Below are positions 1 through 7,835 of a stretch of 64,000 nt of DNA, one piece after another. The position numbers and the translations under genes are program-made. The notes under the pieces were generated by a model. It saw only the letters and a list, made by a program, of their open reading frames with translations, had not been told where the DNA came from and searched no databases. Each line of letters opens with the position of its first letter. Position 1 is the stretch's first letter. Source of the stretch: Edaphobacter acidisoli (GTDB taxonomy: Bacteria > Acidobacteriota > Terriglobia > Terriglobales > Acidobacteriaceae); the NCBI RefSeq assembly GCF_014642855.1, contig NZ_BMJB01000001.1:2728001-2792000 (forward strand), given 5' to 3'.

Positions 1-377
1 ATCAGATCGCCGCTCACCGTCACAAACCGCGCGTTCGCGCCCTGCGCCCGCATCGCCCGCAGGCTCGATTGAAAGAGCAGGTTGGACGTGTCCGCACCTT
101 TAGCGCTGCACGTCTTCTGCAAAGCCGCATAAGCCTCCGCGCGCCCAGGCGAATCCGGACCGTTCAAAATCCTGCCCCACTCGTTCGCAGGAGCAGCAAC
201 CAACTGCTTCGCCTTCGCCGGATCGTAGAACGGGTCCAGGTGAATATCGCTGACCATCAGCGCAGGCACCGTCTCCGCGCGCGCGCGGTCCTGTGCCACT
301 GCATAATGCGTTACTGCAAATGCGAAGAGAAACAGCACGCAGCAAGCGTGCCCCGTCAGGCGCATGAAACCAGTCAT
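1..377 (-). CDS. Metallophosphoesterase, N-terminal part (truncated by window edge)
   Basis: Reading leftward from an ATG at 377 the frame stays open to base 1, so only about 125 N-terminal residues are visible. They begin with a signal peptide (hydrophobic stretch at about residues 10-24, ending near AVAQ). The mature part then shows SDIHLDPF, the first metal-binding motif (D-x-H) of calcineurin-like phosphoesterases, and near the edge the second motif VSGDL (GD). The SDIHLDPFYD form followed by a Cys-containing insert resembles acid-sphingomyelinase-like exported phosphoesterases; substrate is unknown. It lies 46 bp downstream of the His/Met-rich protein on the same strand and could share its transcript. 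The catalytic GNHE and C-terminal His motifs would lie outside the window. Confidence 0.8.
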   Translation of the reverse strand, partial: MTGFMRLTGHACCVLFLFAFAVTHYAVAQDRARAETVPALMVSDIHLDPFYDPAKAKQLVAAPANEWGRILNGPDSPGRAEAYAALQKTCSAKGADTSNLLFQSSLRAMRAQGANARFVTVSGDL

Positions 378-423
378 CCGCTCATTGTCGCGTATCCGCG
401 CGCATGTGTGAATCAAAAGAAAA

Positions 424-1947
424 TCAATTCACCATCACATCGAAGACGCCCGTCTCCACCGTGCCGCCATGCTTCATCTGCACAAAGACGCGATAGCGTC
501 CCGGCGTAGGAAAGCCATAAGGAAACTCAACCACGTTCGACATCGGCGTAGCATTCATCGGCATATCCATCGCCATGCCCGGCATGTCGCCGGACATACC
601 CGTATTCGTCGAACCGCCCGTGCTCGCATCCGCCAGCATCACGGCAGCCATCGCAGCCGAGCCCTCCGGATGCGTATGCGCAAACACCGTCCCATCGGTC
701 TTCACAAACGCCGCATGGCCCGCCATCCCCAGATACGGCTGCATGTCCGCAGCAGGCTTGCCGTCAGGCCCCATCAGGCGAAAGCGAAAGGCATAGCCCG
801 TCGTCGCGTGAATCACCGCAGGCTTGTCCCACACCATCACATAGCCATCAGGCAGCGTGTACGACGCGCCCAGCATTCCGCTGCTCACAGGCGCAGGCCT
901 TCCCGCAGCATCTTCCGGCCCAAGCGCCCCGCCCTGCGTTCCCGCAGGCACATCCAGCGTGGCCGTAAGCGTCTCCGGAAAGCCATTCGCATGAACCACG
1001 TCTGCATATAGGTGATACTCACCCGGAGGCATCGCCGGCAGCGCATCCTCAAACAGCCCTTTTCCCGTAAGCGCCGGATGCAGATGAAACGCCACATCCA
1101 TCTCCGGCCAGCGAATCGCATAGAGGTGCATCAGGTGGCCATGATCGGGCAGGAAGTCGTTGTTGCTGCGCCCACGCGACTCACGCCACACCTCCTTCAC
1201 CTTCGGCTTGAACGCCGTAATCTGCAACTGAAGCTGATTGCCCGTCAGCACCGGCGTCATCACCAGCGGGTGATAGATATCGCGCGAGTAGCTCGCCGCC
1301 TCAACATTCCACCACTTCGCCCCACCCCATACCGCAAACGCCATCACCACCAGCGCAGCGACCATCGCAAAGCCCGCACGCAATCTCCTGTCAGCCGAAG
1401 GCCCCGCGCCCGGCTCCAGCCGGGCATCCCGCACCGCGGCCCCAACAATCCCCACCATACCGAACACCAGCAGCAATCCAAGCAGCCCCAACACCATCCC
1501 TAGCCCGCGCTTCATCTTCAGCGTCTGAAGCGCGATCGCAGGCACGGGCACGGCAGCGACCTGCTCACCCTCCGCACCCGCTATCCGAAACCGCACCTCC
1601 CACGACCCCGAAGCCATCATCCAAAGGTTGCCGGTGAAGAAGGCGCGATCATCCGCCGAGCGCTTCATCGTATCCGGCGTCGGCGGATGCTTCGCTGCCT
1701 CGCCCGTCATCGGCATCGGCGTAATCTCAATCGAGTCCACCGCCGCGCCGCTCGACCGCACCTCAATCGCCGCCACACCAGGAATCACCGTCGGCGGCCG
1801 AATCGTCACAAACAGCTTGTACGGCCCCGCGTCCACCTGCTCAAAGACATCCTTGCTGCCCACATGCGCCCACGCGCGCGGAGCCGCCAGCAGCATGGCA
1901 ACCGCAACAACCAAACTCAACCCAGCATGAAATCCAGCACGCCTCAC
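424..1947 (-). CDS. Exported His/Met-rich membrane protein, probable copper-binding (YtkA/FixH-like domains)
   Basis: I place the start at GTG 1947, which overlaps the stop of the upstream gene as GTGA and has a GAGGAG ribosome site 8 nt upstream; an ATG at 1992 would overlap by 49 bp. The 507-residue product has a signal peptide (ending AWA-HVGSK), an N-terminal beta-type domain, two membrane segments near residues 150-172 and 193-210, then a periplasmic part. That part is rich in likely metal ligands: DHGHLMHL near 268, HLHP near 288, GHAAF and HTHPEG further on, and a Met-rich run (GMSGDMPGMAMDMPM) near 455-470 like the MxxM motifs of periplasmic copper proteins. It is translationally coupled to the membrane protein at 1944-3149. 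A copper-handling role is inferred from composition; no family was assigned with certainty. Confidence 0.6.
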   Translation of the reverse strand: MRRAGFHAGLSLVVAVAMLLAAPRAWAHVGSKDVFEQVDAGPYKLFVTIRPPTVIPGVAAIEVRSSGAAVDSIEITPMPMTGEAAKHPPTPDTMKRSADDRAFFTGNLWMMASGSWEVRFRIAGAEGEQVAAVPVPAIALQTLKMKRGLGMVLGLLGLLLVFGMVGIVGAAVRDARLEPGAGPSADRRLRAGFAMVAALVVMAFAVWGGAKWWNVEAASYSRDIYHPLVMTPVLTGNQLQLQITAFKPKVKEVWRESRGRSNNDFLPDHGHLMHLYAIRWPEMDVAFHLHPALTGKGLFEDALPAMPPGEYHLYADVVHANGFPETLTATLDVPAGTQGGALGPEDAAGRPAPVSSGMLGASYTLPDGYVMVWDKPAVIHATTGYAFRFRLMGPDGKPAADMQPYLGMAGHAAFVKTDGTVFAHTHPEGSAAMAAVMLADASTGGSTNTGMSGDMPGMAMDMPMNATPMSNVVEFPYGFPTPGRYRVFVQMKHGGTVETGVFDVMVN

Positions 1948-3149
1948 CGCTGCACGCTCCTCATCCACCGGCCAAATCGCAACCCAACCCACGTGCCAAT
2001 CGAGCCGTAGAGCATCGCGCGCAGCAGCCCCATCGCCAGCTCCCGCCCATACGTCGGCTCAAAGAACACGCGCAGCCGGTCAATCCCATTCGGCCGCGAG
2101 TTGTAGTCGAAGTAGATCGTCCCGAAGAAGCGATTCTCCGAAGCCTTCGACAGCAGAAACGAAGCGAACGGCCACTCCACCACCACCAGCACAGCCGTAA
2201 ACACCACGCCCGAGACCACCGCGATCATCCACGGCTTCCACTCCCGCGTCCTCTGCCACAAAAGATCCAGCGCCAGCGCAGGCACAATCATCAGAATCGG
2301 AAACTTCGCCGGCACCAAATGCGTGACCGGAAAATAAACCGGCCCCAGCTTCGGGTGCGCAGGAAACAGCGGCAGAATCAAAATCTCGCCCATCACAAAC
2401 AGCATGTACACCGCAGCCGCCGCGGTCGCCGCCCACCTGTAGCGCGACGCCTCCGACAGCACCGCCAGCACAATCGGCACCGCGATCGCCATCGCGATAT
2501 ACGCAATGACGGTATGGAGCTTCACGTCCCACGTGTACTCCATCAGGAAGAACATCTGCCCGCCGACCATCAGCCCGCCGAGATAAAGAAACAGCCGCCG
2601 CAGCGAGCGGAAGCTCTCATCGCCCTCCGCCGTACCCTCCGCCACCGCGCGATTCATCCCGGCAAGAATCAGGAACAGAATCCCCACTGCCACCGCGCGA
2701 ATGCCCAGAATCAGCAGCGTATGCGGCGGGCTCACAATCTTCACATCCAGCCCATAGGCCGCGTGCCACCAGTTATCGAACGGCGCCGACGTCAGCATCG
2801 CAACGCCGCCCCACGCCGCAATAAACGCGCCCAGCGGCGCACGCAGCCCAAACACATTCACCGACGCCGCACGCATCTTCTCCGAAGAGCCAAACGTCGT
2901 CGCAAAGATAAGGTATCCGCAGATGACCGCCGCAATCACGCCGCAGGCATAGATCGCCATGTGCGCCGGAGTCCAGAAGGTATCGCGTCCAATCGAGCGG
3001 TGCCACGACACGTCCCACGCCCCGCCAATCGACGACGACGTCACCGCCACCACGCCCCACCACACATACCAGGGAACGCCGGCCCGCGTTCCAGCCCTGT
3101 CCACCACCTCGGTCGCTGCACGCCCCTCGGGCAAAGCTGAACTCGCCAT
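1944..3149 (-). CDS. Polytopic membrane protein of unknown function
   Basis: A 401-residue protein with about nine or ten hydrophobic segments. Aromatic and His-containing loops stand out: WDVSWHRSIGRDTFW and TPAHMAIY near residues 45-66, DNWWHAAYGLD near 124 and SPPHTLLILG near 140. These clustered Trp/His residues in loops between helices could bind a metal or heme, but I do not recognise a named family. Its stop codon overlaps the GTG start of the His/Met-rich protein by 4 bp, so the two are probably made together and may form one complex. It is the first gene of the leftward group. The 229 bp upstream to the DUF4230 gene show no element I can name. Confidence 0.55.
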   Translation of the reverse strand: MASSALPEGRAATEVVDRAGTRAGVPWYVWWGVVAVTSSSIGGAWDVSWHRSIGRDTFWTPAHMAIYACGVIAAVICGYLIFATTFGSSEKMRAASVNVFGLRAPLGAFIAAWGGVAMLTSAPFDNWWHAAYGLDVKIVSPPHTLLILGIRAVAVGILFLILAGMNRAVAEGTAEGDESFRSLRRLFLYLGGLMVGGQMFFLMEYTWDVKLHTVIAYIAMAIAVPIVLAVLSEASRYRWAATAAAAVYMLFVMGEILILPLFPAHPKLGPVYFPVTHLVPAKFPILMIVPALALDLLWQRTREWKPWMIAVVSGVVFTAVLVVVEWPFASFLLSKASENRFFGTIYFDYNSRPNGIDRLRVFFEPTYGRELAMGLLRAMLYGSIGTWVGLRFGRWMRSVQR

Positions 3150-3378
3150 ATCTCCTCACACACCAGCTATGCTATACCGCCCAAAAGCCCTGTTCCGCGT
3201 CAAACAAAGGGCATTCTCATTTCGGAACCGGCGCTCTGTCATCCGGTCTCGAATCAGCGCATTCCGCGCCTCGCCGTGGCATCATCATCAGGACGGCAAA
3301 CACGGCAGAAACCAGGCAGGGAACCAGCCGAGATCAGGCTAGGATCACGCAGAGATTCAACAGGGACCAACAGGGACG

Positions 3379-4035
3379 ATGACCATTCAATACCGCTCCG
3401 GCCGACACAGCTCAGGCTCCGTCTTAGGATTTCTCTTGGCGCTCATTCTCGGCGCATTCACGATGGCGGTCTTCCTGCGCCACGCCAGCACCGGCTTCTC
3501 CGCGCGCATCGCCAACGCCATCGCCTCGCGGCCAGTCGCGTTCAATATGTCCGTGCCCGTGGTCGTCAACAAAATCCAGCGCCTCAACCGCCTCGAAACT
3601 GTCGTCTACTCCATCGACACCGTCGTCGAAGGCTCCAGGCCCTCAACCGTGCTCCCCGACCTGCTCGCCGGTGACCGCATCCTCCTTGTCGTGCACGGCC
3701 AGTCCATCGCAGGCATCGATCTCTCAAAACTCAAACCCGAAGACGTCCGCATCACGGCGAACAACGGCATCCGCGCCATCCGCGTCGCTCTCCCCGCATC
3801 GGAGATCTTCGTCACCAGCATCGACAACCAGCACACGCGCGTCTACGCCCGCTCAACCGGCCTCTTAGTCGCAGCCGACCAGAACCTCGAATCCGAAACC
3901 CGCGCCCGCGCGCAACAGCAGCTCCAACAATCCGCGCTCTCCGACGGCATCCTCGACGCCGCCCGCAAGAACGCCCGCGCCACCATCACCACACTGCTCT
4001 ACGGCCTCGGCTTCCAGCAAGTCGAAGTCGATTAG
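3379..4035 (+). CDS. DUF4230 domain-containing protein
   Basis: 218 residues with one N-terminal membrane segment (about 15-32, after a short basic head) that probably anchors it to the inner membrane with the rest outside. The body matches the DUF4230 pattern: NRLETVVYSID near 75, a GDRILLVVHGQSIAGIDLS strand pair near 98, KPEDVRI and a late TRVYARSTG segment, then an Ala/Gln-rich helix with a terminal LLYGLGFQQVEVD. The start ATG has GGGA just upstream. Function of the family is not known. It stands alone between the leftward group and folK, reading toward folK. Confidence 0.7.
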   Translation: MTIQYRSGRHSSGSVLGFLLALILGAFTMAVFLRHASTGFSARIANAIASRPVAFNMSVPVVVNKIQRLNRLETVVYSIDTVVEGSRPSTVLPDLLAGDRILLVVHGQSIAGIDLSKLKPEDVRITANNGIRAIRVALPASEIFVTSIDNQHTRVYARSTGLLVAADQNLESETRARAQQQLQQSALSDGILDAARKNARATITTLLYGLGFQQVEVD

Positions 4036-4094
4036 CTCTACACAGCTGCTTCCCTTCAAGAAGCCATCGTGAGTTATTGGCATTGCTGGAGCCG

Positions 4095-4574
4095 CTAGGC
4101 TTCCAACTTCTCCAGCATCTCGCGCACAGTCATTCTCAACACCGGATGCCGCATCTCAGCCGCAATCTCCGCCAGCGGCCGCAGCACAAACTCGCGCTCG
4201 TGCATTGCAGGATGCGGCAGCGTCAGCTCATCCGTCCGCATCACCACATCTCCATACAGCAGCAGATCGAGATCGATCACACGCGGCCCCTTCGGCACAG
4301 CGCTTGTTCTGTCGCGTCCCATCGCATGCTCCACGCGGAGCAGCTCACGCATCAACGCTTCCGGCGCAAGCTCCGTAGCCAGCAACAGCGCGCCATTCAA
4401 AAACCGCGGCTGCTCCCGATACCCCACCGGCTCCGTATCGTAGAAAGACGAGACCGCTCGCACCTCACCCAAAGCCCCCACGCGCCGCACCGCTTCACGC
4501 AGATTCACCTCGCGCCCACCCAGCGCAGAATCCAGATTTGATCCAAGAGCAATCGCCGCCAGCGTCACATCCAC
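4095..4574 (-). CDS. folK: 2-amino-4-hydroxy-6-hydroxymethyldihydropteridine pyrophosphokinase
   Basis: Transfers pyrophosphate from ATP to the hydroxymethyl group of 6-hydroxymethyl-dihydropterin in cytosolic folate synthesis. Family marks are plain: AIALGSNL at the N terminus, SSFYDTEPVGY near 50, FLNGALLLAT, then the signature PRVIDLDLLLYGD and LPHPAMHEREFVLRPLAEI. The length, about 159 residues, is normal. I prefer a GTG at 4574, which puts the ALGSNL strand near the N terminus as usual and has AAGG upstream; a TTG at 4601 would add nine residues. It lies downstream of lpxC on the same strand, 147 bp away, without other folate genes nearby. Confidence 0.93.
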   Translation of the reverse strand: MDVTLAAIALGSNLDSALGGREVNLREAVRRVGALGEVRAVSSFYDTEPVGYREQPRFLNGALLLATELAPEALMRELLRVEHAMGRDRTSAVPKGPRVIDLDLLLYGDVVMRTDELTLPHPAMHEREFVLRPLAEIAAEMRHPVLRMTVREMLEKLEA

Positions 4575-4721
4575 CCCAAAGATACCTTCAATTCTGCTCA
4601 AAGCAGCGATACGTCATCTCGACCGAAGCAGCGCGGCCTCATCGCGCTGCGCAGTGGAGAGACCCCTGTATTTCGTCCTTGCTCCCAAGTGTCTACGCTT
4701 CATCCGGTGCGAGTAAAGCGT

Positions 4722-5615
4722 TTAGACAGCCACCGGCTCAGGCTCGGCCACATAGTCGTACCCATGCGCCAGCTCCCACGCCGAGCGATCGCGCATCAAC
4801 CGCTGCACCAGCGCCGTATGCATCGCATGGCCCGCACGCTCGGCAACCACGCGTCCCAGAATCCTCCGCCCCGCCAGCGCCAGGTCGCCGATCAGGTCCA
4901 GCACCTTGTGCCGCACAAACTCATCCGCAAACCGCAGCGGCCCATTCTCCACGCCTTTGCGCGAAAGAATAATCGCGCAATCGTCCGACACCCCGCGAAT
5001 CAGCCCCATGTTCCTGAGCATCGGCTCATCTTCCTTGAAGCCAAACGTCCTGGCCGGAGCAATCCACTTCACATAGTCCCCCGTCGCCAGGTCGCCCGAA
5101 AAAGTCTCGCTTCCAATCGGCTCCGGAAAATCGATCGCATACTCAATCCCATACCCATCGCCCGGATACACCCCGATGAACTTCGACCCCTCGCGCACCT
5201 CGACCTCTCTCAGGATCTTCAGGTACTCGCGCTTGCGCCGCTGCTGCTTCAGCCCCACCGACTCAAACGCCCGCACATAAGGCAGCGCGCTCCCGTCCAG
5301 AATCGGCACCTCCAGATTGTCGATCTCGACAATCACGTTATCGACGCCATAGCCAATCAGCGCCGACAGCAGATGTTCCGTCGTCGAGATCAGCACACTC
5401 TGGCGCATCAGACTCGTCGCATAGCTCACCTTGGCGACATTGCGCCCGTTGGCAGGTATCTCGAAGTTGTCCAGATCGGTCCGCCGGAAGACAATCCCTG
5501 AACCCGCAGGCGCAGGAACCAGCCGCATCGAGACAGGAGCGCCGCTATGCAGGCCCACACCCGCAAACTCAATCTCCGACCGAATCGTCCGCTCTAAATG
5601 AGCTTCCTGTCCCAC
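4722..5615 (-). CDS. lpxC: UDP-3-O-acyl-N-acetylglucosamine deacetylase
   Basis: Zinc hydrolase for the first committed step of lipid A synthesis, so the organism makes lipopolysaccharide. 297 residues, the normal length for a single LpxC. Seen: GVGLHSG near residue 18, STTEHLLSALIGYGVDN near 75 with the first zinc His, the signature EVPILDGSALPYV near 100, RTFGF near 185 and the second zinc site HKVLDLIGDLALAG near 235 with the HxxxD pair, followed by GHAMH with the catalytic His. It is transcribed away from the M20 peptidase gene; the 151 bp between them contain a strong hairpin (5669-5698). Confidence 0.97.
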   Translation of the reverse strand: MGQEAHLERTIRSEIEFAGVGLHSGAPVSMRLVPAPAGSGIVFRRTDLDNFEIPANGRNVAKVSYATSLMRQSVLISTTEHLLSALIGYGVDNVIVEIDNLEVPILDGSALPYVRAFESVGLKQQRRKREYLKILREVEVREGSKFIGVYPGDGYGIEYAIDFPEPIGSETFSGDLATGDYVKWIAPARTFGFKEDEPMLRNMGLIRGVSDDCAIILSRKGVENGPLRFADEFVRHKVLDLIGDLALAGRRILGRVVAERAGHAMHTALVQRLMRDRSAWELAHGYDYVAEPEPVAV

Positions 5616-5668
5616 AAACTCCCGCTCCGTACAGCAAACCCCTTAAGGTTACTGTCCGTTCATAAAAT

Positions 5669-5698
5669 GTCGATGTGGCAAATATGCCACACTTCGAC
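5669..5698. promoter_or_regulatory. Palindromic element between lpxC and the M20 peptidase gene
   Basis: TGTGGCA-AATA-TGCCACA is a perfect 7-bp inverted repeat (5674-5691) flanked by a second pair, GTCGA and TCGAC. It lies in the shared upstream region of two divergent genes and has no T-run, so an operator is more likely than a terminator. The binding protein is unknown. Confidence 0.4.
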
Positions 5699-5766
5699 GA
5701 TGGACTGACCACTTTTCTCCACTGCAACTCTATGCATAACCTGTTTCTCTGCTATAACATGCAAAG

Positions 5767-6900
5767 GTGAATCCGCAGGCCATCCTCGGAGCCGTCGAAG
5801 CCCAGCGTACCTGGATGCGCACTACTCTGCGCGCGCTGGTCGAGCAGGAATCACCAAGCGAAGATCGGCAATCAGTTAACGCTGCCGTAACACTGGTCGA
5901 AGACGTCGCCCGCCCACTCGGCTTCAAGGCCAGGCGCCATCAGCACAAAGCCTTCGGCGATGTGCTGGAGCTGAACCTCACACCCCAATCCCGCCAAAAG
6001 CCCATCCTGCTCCTCGGCCACCTCGACACAGTCTGGCCACTCGGCACGCTCAAAACGATGCCCTGGCGCGAAGCGAACGGCCGTTACTGGGGCCCGGGCG
6101 TGCTCGACATGAAGGCCGGCGTCACCATGGCGCTCGCCGCCATCACCGCCCTCAAAAAGCTGAAGCAGGAACGCAACGTCACGCTGCTCCTGAACAGCGA
6201 CGAAGAGATCGGCAGCACATTCTCGCGTCTCATCACCGAACGCCTCGCAAAAAAATCCGCCGCCGTCTTCGTGCTCGAACCCGCGCAGGGCCTCGCCTAC
6301 AAGACAGCGCGCAAAGGTGTCGGCTTTTACAACGTCGAGGTCACAGGCGTCGCATCCCACTCCGGCGTCGACTTCGAGCGCGGCCACTCCGCCATCCTCG
6401 AACTCTCCAAGCAGATTCAAACCATCTCAAACTTCACCGACCTCAAGCGCAACCTCACCGTCAACTGCGGCGTCATCGCCGGAGGCACCCGCTCAAACGT
6501 CGTCGCAGCCAGGGCCTGCACCGAAGTCGATGTCCGCATCGCGCGCGCCGACGACGCAGCCCACATCGAGCGCCTCTTCCGCAAGCTCAAGCCCTCCGAC
6601 CCGCACTGCAAGCTCACCATCACCGGCGGCATCAATCGCCCGCCGATGGAACGCAAACCCGGCACCGTCGCACTCTTCAAACAAGCGCGCAAACTAGCCG
6701 CCGAACTCGGCTTCCATCTCGACGAAGCCGCCACCGGCGGCGGCTCCGACGGCAACTTCACCGCCGCCCTCGGCATCCCCACACTCGACGGCATGGGAGC
6801 CGTAGGCGAAGGCGCACACGCCACCCACGAAAGCATCCTCATCGAACACCTCGTCCCACGCACAGCCCTGCTCGCCGCCATGATCGCCACCATCGATTAG
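5767..6900 (+). CDS. M20 family metallopeptidase (glutamate carboxypeptidase-like)
   Basis: Di-zinc exopeptidase of the ArgE/DapE/CPG2 group. The 377-residue protein starts at GTG 5767. Expected zinc and catalytic residues are visible: LLGHLDTVWP (His and catalytic Asp) near residue 80, LDMKAG (bridging Asp) near 115, SDEEIGS (catalytic and metal Glu) near 143, VLEPAQG near 172 and the final His in AHATHES near 350. The dimerisation domain is inserted between residues about 185 and 295, with ASHSGVDFERG at its border. No signal peptide, so probably cytosolic. The closest family habit is CPG2-like cleavage of C-terminal glutamate, but the substrate cannot be told from sequence. Confidence 0.85.
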   Translation: MNPQAILGAVEAQRTWMRTTLRALVEQESPSEDRQSVNAAVTLVEDVARPLGFKARRHQHKAFGDVLELNLTPQSRQKPILLLGHLDTVWPLGTLKTMPWREANGRYWGPGVLDMKAGVTMALAAITALKKLKQERNVTLLLNSDEEIGSTFSRLITERLAKKSAAVFVLEPAQGLAYKTARKGVGFYNVEVTGVASHSGVDFERGHSAILELSKQIQTISNFTDLKRNLTVNCGVIAGGTRSNVVAARACTEVDVRIARADDAAHIERLFRKLKPSDPHCKLTITGGINRPPMERKPGTVALFKQARKLAAELGFHLDEAATGGGSDGNFTAALGIPTLDGMGAVGEGAHATHESILIEHLVPRTALLAAMIATID

Positions 6901-6959
6901 CAGTGCCACCCTTTTGCATTCCCATTCCGCACCCTGAGCTTGTCGAAGGGGGAGGAATC

Positions 6960-7015
6960 TGCTGGTGTCGTTGTCGTTGCTGTCGTCGTTGCCGTTACCG
7001 TTGCTGTTGCTTTTC
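6960..7015. repeat. Imperfect GTY-trinucleotide repeat
   Basis: Tandem GTC/GTT/GCT/GCC triplets run through this 56-bp stretch between the M20 and maf stop codons. A short similar run (GTCGTTGTCGTTGCT) recurs at 21048-21064 ahead of serA. It is preceded by a copy of the CCTGAGC-N-GTCGAAGG type repeat at 6929-6951. Confidence 0.5.
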
Positions 7016-7609
7016 CTAATCCCTGCTCCCTAACCCAGCCCGCGCTTCCGCCAGCAGCGCAACAGTCCTGGCAACCGGCAACCCCACCACATTGAAGTAG
7101 CAACCCTCAATCCGCGGAATCCACCGCGCCGCGCCGCCCTGAATCGCATACGCTCCGGCCTTGTCCAACGGCTCGCCACCCGCGACATACGCCGCAATCT
7201 CCGCATCCGTCACCACGTTGAACGTCACATGCGTGACTTCAACCGCGCGCGCCACACCCTTGCGCGTCACGGCAGCAAGCCCGGTCAACACTACATGCGT
7301 GCGCCCACTCAGCATCGCCAGCATCCGCCTGGCATCGGCGGCATTCGCAGGCTTGCCCAGAATCGTCCCATCGCACACAACCGAGGTATCTGCCCCCAGC
7401 ACCATCAGCGGATCATCTTCCGCGTCAGCGTCCTTGCGCAGCGCCCACACGGCATGGGCCTTCTCTTCCGCCAGCCGCTGCACGTAGACCGCGGCGCTCT
7501 CATGCGGCAGCAGCTCTTCATTCAAATTGGCGGCCTCGACACTGAACGGAACACCCACCAACTCCATCAGTTCGCGCCGCCGGGGCGAGGCAGAGGCAAG
7601 AATTAACAT
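7016..7609 (-). CDS. maf: Maf-type nucleotide pyrophosphatase
   Basis: Hydrolyses non-canonical or modified nucleoside triphosphates (dTTP/UTP/CTP-type in the YhdE/YceF groups), keeping them out of nucleic acids. Start set at ATG 7609 because the family begins at or near LILASASPRRRELM; the longer frame to 7645 would add an unrelated 12 residues. Other marks: ANLNEE near 30, EKAHAVW near 55, GADTSVVCDGTILGKP near 75, MLSGRTHVVLTG near 100 and DKAGAYAIQGGAARWIPRIEGCYFNVVGLPV near the end. The length of 197 residues is typical. It follows the PDZ gene on the same strand after a 226-bp gap carrying repeats, so it may have its own promoter. Confidence 0.93.
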   Translation of the reverse strand: MLILASASPRRRELMELVGVPFSVEAANLNEELLPHESAAVYVQRLAEEKAHAVWALRKDADAEDDPLMVLGADTSVVCDGTILGKPANAADARRMLAMLSGRTHVVLTGLAAVTRKGVARAVEVTHVTFNVVTDAEIAAYVAGGEPLDKAGAYAIQGGAARWIPRIEGCYFNVVGLPVARTVALLAEARAGLGSRD

Positions 7610-7729
7610 GAAGTCGAGACTACGGCACACACACCGTTCCCGCAAAACTTAGTGAAGAGCCCAATCATGCCAGACAGCGTAGCGCCAACCCACTGCGCTT
7701 GATGCAACATCTTCCAGACGCACAAATTG

Positions 7730-7806
7730 AAATAGAAAAGAATTGTCATCCTTCTTGAAATAGAAAGTAGCTGTCATCCTTCCGCGCAAGCGGGAGGACC
7801 TGCTTT
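7730..7806. repeat. Tandem GAAATAGAAA / GTCATCCTT units with a GTCATCCT...GGACCTGC hairpin
   Basis: Two direct copies of GAAATAGAAA followed about 7 nt later by TGTCATCCTT. The second copy continues into CCTTCCGC-GCAA-GCGGGAGG (7778-7797), an 8-bp stem with a GNRA loop, then ACCTGC and six T. The edges GTCATCCT and GGACCTGC recur in the repeats at 60316 and 60458, so this looks like one member of a dispersed repeat family rather than a gene-specific terminator. Confidence 0.5.
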
Positions 7807-7835
7807 TTTCGCTTTTGCATTTGTTCGAACGTGGA

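Noticed and set aside
3290..3378. A fifth copy of the long palindromic repeat, from the CAGGGA repeats before the DUF4230 gene
   Set aside because: It lacks the CACGGAT/ATCCGTG arms and the ATCGGTG end, so it does not belong to that family.
7778..7806. A plus-strand terminator for a gene near 7800
   Set aside because: No plus-strand gene ends there. The hairpin with its T-run is better explained as a member of the dispersed GTCATCCT...GGACCTGC repeats.
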